From positions 124,001 through 188,000 of the forward strand of contig NZ_JBEDNQ010000008.1 in NCBI RefSeq assembly GCF_040105385.1: a stretch of 64,000 nt of DNA. The letters run 5' to 3'. The notes beneath the pieces were generated by a model. That model had not been told where the DNA came from. It saw nothing but the letters and a program-made list of their open reading frames with translations, and made no database searches. The DNA is from Pseudonocardia nematodicida. Its GTDB lineage: Bacteria > Actinomycetota > Actinomycetes > Mycobacteriales > Pseudonocardiaceae. Positions 59,128 through 64,000 of this stretch are shown here, piece after piece. The translations under genes and the position numbers were made by a program. Numbering within the stretch: position 1 is the stretch's first letter; each line of letters begins with the position of its first letter.

Positions 59128-60193
59128 CGGTGGCCATGACGCGTGGGCAGCGGCTTCGCGCGGTGCTGGCGAGCCCGCTCGACGAGGAGCTCTGCCAGCG
59201 GATCGAGACGGCCGAGCCCCGGCTGAAGCTGGTTCGCAACCATGACCTGCTCCCGCCGATGCGGTGGCTGGCCAACCATCGCGGCGATCCTGGTTTCGCA
59301 GGTCACCGGCCGCGCAGCGGGCCTTCACTGCGATGTTGTGTTCGGCGGACGCGCTTTATGGCCTCCCCGGTGAGGATCCCGGCGGGCTACCCGAACCCGC
59401 CGGGAGCGCTCCCCGCCTGCGCTGGATCCGGCTGATGGCGGCCGGTGGTGGTGCGCAGGTTCGTGCCGCCGGACTGGGCGAGGCCGCCCTTGCCCGGATC
59501 ACGTTCACCAACTCGGCCGGCGTCCATGGACCGGCCCTGGCCGAGTTCGCCTTGTTCGGCGTGCTCGCCGGGGCCAAGCGCCTGCCGCGCCTGCAGGCGG
59601 ACCAGCGGGACCGGGTGTGGGGTGGACGTCTGTTCATGGGCCAGCTCCGCCGTCAGACGGTGCTGGTCCTTGGTCTCGGCGGCGTCGGTGCCAGGGTCGC
59701 CGCCCTGCTCGACACCGCCGGGGCGCGGGTGATCGGAGCAAGTCGCCGCGGCATCCGGCGCCCGCCCGGTGTCACAGAGTCCGTGGGGCCGGACGCGCTG
59801 GCCGAGACGATCTCCCGGGTGGATGCCGTCGTGATCACCCTGCCGGGGACCGAGGCTACCGAGGGCCTAGTCGACGCCGATGTGCTGGGACGGGCCCGGC
59901 CCGGTCTGACCCTGGTCAATGTCGGGAGGGGCAGCGTCGTCGACGAGGTCGCGCTCGTCGACGCCTTGGCCGCCGGCCGCGTCGGCTTCGCCGCGCTCGA
60001 CGTCACCGCCGTCGAACCGCTGCCAGAGGACAGTCCGCTGTGGAGCCTGCCCAACGTGCTGATCAGCCCGCACACGGCGACCGCCGACGACACCGAGGAC
60101 GAGCAGATCGCCGCGCTGTTCGCCGGGAAGGCCACGCGACTGATCGACGGCGTGCCGCTGCACAACGTCGTTGATCCAGTCCAATTCTACTAG
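59124..60193 (+). pseudogene. D-isomer-specific 2-hydroxyacid dehydrogenase, frameshifted
   Basis: Begins with a GTG overlapping the MFS stop. Frame one reads VLASPLDEELCQRIETAEPR and LLPPMRWLANHRGDPGF; near 59300 one base is missing, after which the reading continues in the next frame as SPAAQRAFTAMLCSADALYG to the end, including LVLGLGGVGARVAALLDTAG, NVGRGSVVDEVALVDAL (Arg), DVTAVEPLP (Glu) and LISPHTATA (His). Apart from the frameshift it is complete. A sequencing error or recent loss are both possible. Confidence 0.8.
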
Positions 60194-60235
60194 GAGTTGT
60201 TCAAGAGCGTCTGGCCGTAGAGGCCCGGAGGGGTC

Positions 60236-60601
60236 GTGCCTCTGCTGCCAGCATCCCTGATCGAGCCCTTGTGGGTCGAGTTCGCTGCCCTGATCGAGTC
60301 CGGCCGCCCGGAGTTCGACCCGACCCATCCATGGGGTTGTCACCGCCGCCGGATCCCCGACCGGGTCGTGTTCGACCACGTCATCGCCGCGTTGGTCCAT
60401 GGCAGCGGTTACGAGCGCATCGCCACCCCAGGCTGCTCGGACCGCACCATCCGCCGCCGACTCCACACCTGGGCGGCCGCCGGGGTCAGCGACCGTGAGG
60501 TCGCCGACGCCGCCTCCCGGATCCGCACGCTCAACGGGTCCCGCCCGGCGGGCCGGGCCTTCGACGCGGTGTTCGCGCATCCCGAATCCTCCACCCCGTG
60601 A
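60236..60601 (+). pseudogene. IS5-type transposase N-terminal fragment
   Basis: A 121-codon frame reads PLLPASLIEPLWVEFAALIE, HPWGCHRRRIPDRVVFDHVI, YERIATPGCSDRTIRRRLH, the N-terminal DNA-binding part of IS5-family transposases; the rest is unrelated and ends at 60601. No DDE half follows. It is inserted between two decayed dehydrogenase genes. Confidence 0.75.
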
Positions 60602-60642
60602 ACACCATCCCCGATCCTCGACGCCGGACATCCTGGAGAGAC

Positions 60643-61504
60643 ATGACCACCGTCGGTTTCATCGGTCTTGGCAACATCGGCCTGCCGATGGCGATCTCGC
60701 TCGTGCGCGCCGGACTCGAGCCGGTCGTCTTCGACACCCGTCCGGAGGCCCTGTCCGCGGCCCGCGACGAGGGCGCCAAGACCGCCGCCTCGGTGACCGA
60801 CCTGGTCGCCGCCGCGGACGTCGTCGGGACCTGCGAGGTCAACGACCAGTAGGTGCTCGACCTGGTCACTGGCCCGGAGGGCGTGCTGACCGTGGCGCGG
60901 CCGGGCACCGTGCTCGTGCTGCACTCGACCATCCTGCCCGCGACCGTCCGCCAGCTCGCCGCGCTCGCCTCCCAGAAGGATGTGCGGGTGGTCGACGCGC
61001 AGGTCAGCGACGGCGCGGCCCGCGCCGCCGACGGCACCCTGGCCGTCATGGTCGGTGGCGAGGCGTCCGATGTGGAGACACTGCGGCCCTACCTCGACGC
61101 GCTCGGCGCCGCGGTCGAGCACCTCGGACCGGCGGGTGCGGGTGCGGGTGCGGCGACCAAGCTGGCGTTGCAGGGGGTCACGTTCGCCAACCAGGTCGTC
61201 GCCTACGAGGCTGTCCGGTTCGCCGCGGCGCACGGCATCGACGAGCAGGCGCTGACCCGGATCGCCGCCTCCACCACCGCCGACTCGTTCCTCATCCGGA
61301 ACTGGGGACATTTCGGCCGCATCATGCAGACCCACACCCTCAAGGGCACCGAGGCCATGTACCGCTTCTTCGACAAGGACATCCTGGCCCTGGTGAAGGC
61401 GGCCCACGCGGAGGACGTCAGCCTCCCCGCTCTCCGCGCTGGCCGGACAGCTCATCGAGCCGGAGTTCGCCCGCCGGCTCGACGTGCTCAACTCGACGGG
61501 TTGA
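60643..61504 (+). pseudogene. 3-hydroxyisobutyrate dehydrogenase-like enzyme with in-frame stop and frameshift
   Basis: Starts with ATG after GGAGAG. It reads VGFIGLGNIGLPMAISLVRA (NAD site), GAKTAASVTDLVAAADVVG, then a TAG at 60850-60852 in the middle of CEVNDQ-stop-VLDLVTGPEGVL, and goes on in the same frame with LHSTILPATVRQLA, DAQVSDGAARAADGTLAVMV and GAGAGAATKLALQ. Near 61430 a frameshift occurs; the shifted frame gives LSALAGQLIEPEFARRL and the expected stop at 61504. Family members are 290-300 residues, matching 60643-61504. Two lesions make it a true pseudogene rather than one sequencing slip. Confidence 0.85.
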
Positions 61505-61568
61505 CCGGTCCCGTCCCCGGCGACCGTCCGTCGCGCCGCGTCAGGGCGTCGCCCGCCACCGACCTGAC

Positions 61569-61588
61569 GCGGCGACGTGGGTCGTCGC
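61569..61588. terminator. Hairpin between the pseudogene and the amidohydrolase
   Basis: GCGGCGAC and GTCGTCGC form an 8-bp stem with one G-U pair around GTGG, 9 bp beyond the amidohydrolase stop (minus strand) and after the convergent pseudogene. No T-run. Confidence 0.35.
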
Positions 61589-61597
61589 GGGGTGAGC

Positions 61598-63073
61598 TCA
61601 TGCCGCGCCGTAGCGCCAGCGCGGCAGGTCGATCTCGGTCGCCAGCCGATCCCGGGTGTCGGTGAGTTCCGCCAGCACCGGACCGGTGTCGGCGACCAGG
61701 GTGCCGTCGCGCTTGACCACCGTTCCGTCGACGAGGACGGTGTCGACGTCGCCGCGGCCGGCGTGCAGCACGGCGGCGGCCTGCGGGTAGTTGGCGGTGG
61801 CGATGCCGAACGACGGCGACGAGGAACGCAGCAGCACCAGGTCGGCGCGCTTGCCGACCTCGATCGAGCCGATGCTCTCGGCGAGGCCCAGGGAGCGGGC
61901 CCCGCCGAGGGTGCCGGCCAGCAGCATGCGGTCGACCGGCCGGTGCCGGGGCAGCTCGGCATCGGCCGCGCGGGCATCGTCGTTGGCAACGAACCGGTCG
62001 AGGTCCAGGGTCGTGCGCATCGCGGAGAGGATGTCGCCCGACTGGTAGGTGACGGTGTCCGAGCCGAGCCCGAAGGTCACCCCGGCCGCCTCGGCCCGCG
62101 AGGTGGCGGGGCGCCCCTGGCCGAACGTGCATTCGCTCTCGGTGGCCACGCTGATCACTCCGCCCGAGGCGGCGATCGCCTCGTAGGTGTCGGGACGGAA
62201 CTCCGCGGCGTGGACGAAGTTGAGGCCGGGGCGCAGCAGCCCCCGCTCACGGAGCTCGTCGACGAGCGCGTCGGCCCCACGGCCGTAGAGCCCGGTGTGG
62301 GCGGTGACACCGAGGTCGTTGTCGGCGGCGTAGCGCCAGGCCGCCTCCTCGGGGAACCCGGGCTCTCCGGAAGCGTCCAACGCGAGCTGCAGCGACACCA
62401 GCCCGCCGACCAGCGAGGCGTCGCGGGCCACCTGCAGCACGTCGCCGTCGGTCGCCCAGGACCGCTGCGGGTCGTTGCCCACCTGCGCGGCATGACCCCA
62501 GGCGAAACGCACCCGGGCACCGGACTCCCGCGCGGCCCGCAGCGAGGCCTCGGCGTGGTCGGGGGTGACCAGCCCGTGGTTGTAGTCGAGCACGGTCGTC
62601 ACGCCCGCGTCGAGGGCGTCCAGGTGCGAGGCCAGCGCGGCGCGACGGAAGTCCTCGGCGGTGTACGCGGGCACCGCCCGACCCTGGGTGACCTCGGTGA
62701 AGGTGTCGAAGTCCCAATTGGCGCCGAGCCCGGCGAGCGGCAGCTGCCAGGCGTGCCGGTGGGTGTCGACCATCCCCGGCATCAGCAGCGCCCCGCCACC
62801 GTCGATGACCTCGACGTCCGCGGGGCGGGGAAGCGAGTGTCCGACTCCGGCGATCACTCCGTCCCGGACGAGCACGTCGGTGTCCGGGCGGACGTCGTCG
62901 ACGGGCGCGCAGGTCAGGACGGTGGCACCGGTGATCAGGACTGTACCCCGCGGACCCGTGGACGCACGTGGAGCGGAGCCCCCTACCGCATGACCTCCGG
63001 CCAGCCCCAGCCCGGCGGCGGCAGCGACCACACCGCTCCGAAGGGCCGAGCGACGAGTGATCGAACCGAGCAT
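61598..63073 (-). CDS. Tat-exported amidohydrolase (TrzN/cytosine deaminase-like)
   Basis: A 491-residue amidohydrolase. The N-terminus TRRSALRSGVVAAAAGLGLAG is a twin-arginine signal, so it is probably extracellular, unusual for the family. Metal motifs: MPGMVDTHRHAWQLPL, a His in GVTAHTGLYGRGAD, FVHAAEFRPDTYE, and the Asp in TFGLGSDTVTY. This order is that of deaminases and chlorohydrolases such as TrzN. It follows a GGAGG ribosome site. It opposes the decayed dehydrogenases and is not clearly part of the sugar-acid module. Its substrate outside the cell is unknown. Confidence 0.87.
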   Translation of the reverse strand: MLGSITRRSALRSGVVAAAAGLGLAGGHAVGGSAPRASTGPRGTVLITGATVLTCAPVDDVRPDTDVLVRDGVIAGVGHSLPRPADVEVIDGGGALLMPGMVDTHRHAWQLPLAGLGANWDFDTFTEVTQGRAVPAYTAEDFRRAALASHLDALDAGVTTVLDYNHGLVTPDHAEASLRAARESGARVRFAWGHAAQVGNDPQRSWATDGDVLQVARDASLVGGLVSLQLALDASGEPGFPEEAAWRYAADNDLGVTAHTGLYGRGADALVDELRERGLLRPGLNFVHAAEFRPDTYEAIAASGGVISVATESECTFGQGRPATSRAEAAGVTFGLGSDTVTYQSGDILSAMRTTLDLDRFVANDDARAADAELPRHRPVDRMLLAGTLGGARSLGLAESIGSIEVGKRADLVLLRSSSPSFGIATANYPQAAAVLHAGRGDVDTVLVDGTVVKRDGTLVADTGPVLAELTDTRDRLATEIDLPRWRYGAA

Positions 63074-63097
63074 TGCGTTCCTCCAGATCGCGACTGT

Positions 63098-63137
63098 TCA
63101 GCCGCAGCGGGATGCTGTATCAGCCGCAGCGGGATGC
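63098..63137. repeat. 18-bp direct repeat upstream of the amidohydrolase
   Basis: TCAGCCGCAGCGGGATGC occurs at 63098-63115 and 63120-63137, 22 bp apart centre to centre, in the gap between the amidohydrolase start and the dehydratase stop. About two helical turns, so a tandem regulator site is possible. Confidence 0.6.
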
Positions 63138-63245
63138 CCCAGAGGTGGTGCGGTGCAACGCGACAACGATCACATCGGGTAGTCGTGGTGCGCGACGGGT
63201 GACGCACCGGTCACGCGTGAGCGGCTCCGGGACAGGGGCGGAACC

Positions 63246-64000
63246 TCACAGGAAGTCGAGGTCCACTCCCGTGTCCGCCTGGGTGACCGTCGTGGCGTAG
63301 AGCCTGCGCCACCCCCGCTGCGGAAGCTCGCGGGGCTTGAGTTCGGCCCGTCTGCGCGCCAGCTCGGCCTCGTCGACCAGCAGGTCGACGGTCCGGTGCG
63401 GGACGTCGAGCCGGATCCGGTCACCGGTTCGGACCAGGGCGAGCGGTCCACCGGCCGCCGCCTCGGGCGCCACGTGCAGCACGACCGTGCCGTAGGCGGT
63501 CCCGCTCATCCGGCCGTCGGAGATCCGGACCATGTCCCGGAGGCCCCTGCGCGCCAGGTAGGCCGGGATCGGGATCGATCCCGCCTCGGGCATCCCCGCG
63601 CCGATCGGGCCGATGTTGCGCATGACCAGGACGTGGTCGGGGGTGAGGCCGAGCGACTCGTCGTCCAGCTCGGCGGCCAGCTGGTCGAGGGAGTCGAAGA
63701 CGTACGCGGGCCCCTCGTGCGTCAGCAGCGCCGGCGTGGCCGCCGCGGCCTTGACGATCGCGCCGTCCGGTGCGAGGGATCCCCTGATGGTGACGAGCGC
63801 GCCGGGGGGTTTGAGCGGGGCGTCCAGCCTGCGGATCGTGGTCTGGTCCGCCGCGGCGGGGGCGTAGCCGGAGACGAGCTCACCGAGCTTCTGGCCGCTC
63901 ACGGTCGGCGCGTCCAGCTCCAGCACCGGTTCCAGCTCCTTGAGCAGGGCCGGGACGCCACCGTCGCGGTGCAGGTCGGGCAGGTAGCCCGAGCCCGCGG
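63246..64000 (-). CDS. IlvD/Edd-family dehydratase, N-terminal part beyond the right edge
   Basis: The C-terminal 250 residues of a dihydroxyacid or sugar-acid dehydratase: SGQKLGELVSGY, then GALVTIRGSLAPDGAIVKAAA, HVLVMRNIGPIGAGMPEAG, DMVRISDGRMSGTAYGTVVLHVAPEAAAGG, and the usual closing RIRLDVPHRTVDLLVDEAELARRR. The Fe-S cysteines of the first half are outside the window. The frame is open to base 64000. In this context an aldonate (xylonate, arabinonate or gluconate) dehydratase is more likely than the branched-chain amino acid enzyme. Confidence 0.88.
   Translation of the reverse strand, partial: AGSGYLPDLHRDGGVPALLKELEPVLELDAPTVSGQKLGELVSGYAPAAADQTTIRRLDAPLKPPGALVTIRGSLAPDGAIVKAAAATPALLTHEGPAYVFDSLDQLAAELDDESLGLTPDHVLVMRNIGPIGAGMPEAGSIPIPAYLARRGLRDMVRISDGRMSGTAYGTVVLHVAPEAAAGGPLALVRTGDRIRLDVPHRTVDLLVDEAELARRRAELKPRELPQRGWRRLYATTVTQADTGVDLDFL

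Noticed and set aside
60850..60852. In-frame TAG as programmed recoding
   Set aside because: No known recoding signal, and a second frameshift in the same gene favours decay.
1..64000. CRISPR arrays, tRNA or rRNA genes, phage integrases or replication origins
   Set aside because: No regular spacer repeats, cloverleaf or rRNA-like stretch, integrase or Rep/DnaA-type gene was seen.

Overview
The window reads as an aromatic and sugar-acid catabolic island from a high-GC actinomycete. Base composition, frequent GTG starts, 4-base ATGA/GTGA gene overlaps, Tat and lipoprotein signals, and the mix of GntR, IclR, TetR and AraC regulators with many transporters all fit a Pseudonocardiaceae-like genome. 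The genus is an inference, and no RNA gene is visible. Almost every gene belongs to uptake, hydrolysis, oxidation or CoA-dependent breakdown of organic acids and aromatics.

Layout. (1) 1-7.4 kb: a carboxylesterase running off the left edge, a TetR regulator, and a peptide-type ABC transporter whose second permease and first ATPase are fused. The same 14-bp near-palindrome lies in front of the esterase and of the transporter operon. (2) 8.0-16.3 kb: one long + strand operon: SDR, lipoprotein, two permeases, ATPase, a 4,5-dihydroxyphthalate-decarboxylase-like protein, FAD monooxygenase, GntR regulator and FAH-family hydrolase. (3) 16.9-20.5 kb: a hydroxyquinol lower pathway (intradiol dioxygenase and maleylacetate reductase) with an AraC regulator. 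(4) 20.7-26.1 kb: a benzoylformate-decarboxylase-like enzyme, aldehyde dehydrogenase, IclR regulator and FAD monooxygenase. (5) 26.1-52.9 kb: a large cluster tied together by two paralogous GntR regulators and by repeats of the palindrome TGTCGACA at nearly every divergent promoter. It includes an amidohydrolase, 2-hydroxyacid dehydrogenase, flavoprotein, CaiB-type CoA transferase, thiolase plus DUF35 partner, ABC importer, metallo-beta-lactamase-fold hydrolase, two related EthD-like proteins, carboxylesterase, VOC protein, A/B-barrel protein, two SDRs, a 4-cresol-dehydrogenase-like flavoenzyme, an FMN alpha-hydroxyacid dehydrogenase and an alpha/beta-hydrolase. The importer at 35 kb has no ATPase; an orphan ATPase at 52 kb, beyond an insertion-sequence nest, carries the same operators and probably completes it. 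(6) 49.7-53.8 kb: nested and decayed IS481, IS3-type and IS5-type elements. (7) 53.8-64 kb: a sugar-acid module (GntR, RraA-like aldolase, enolase-superfamily dehydratase, KDG-type kinase, MFS transporter, IlvD/Edd dehydratase at the right edge) in which two dehydrogenase genes are broken, plus an exported amidohydrolase.

The most original element is the TGTCGACA regulon of region 5: about two dozen genes under six or seven promoters. The palindrome often sits between the -35 and -10 boxes, and in three places a second copy or near-copy lies 62-63 bp away. The likely controllers are the two GntR paralogs encoded inside the cluster. The genes suggest that an esterified or lactonised compound is imported, hydrolysed, oxidised and cleaved by a thiolase/DUF35 pair. 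The substrate cannot be read from the sequence. Several enzymes lack a usual catalytic residue, which points to unusual chemistry.
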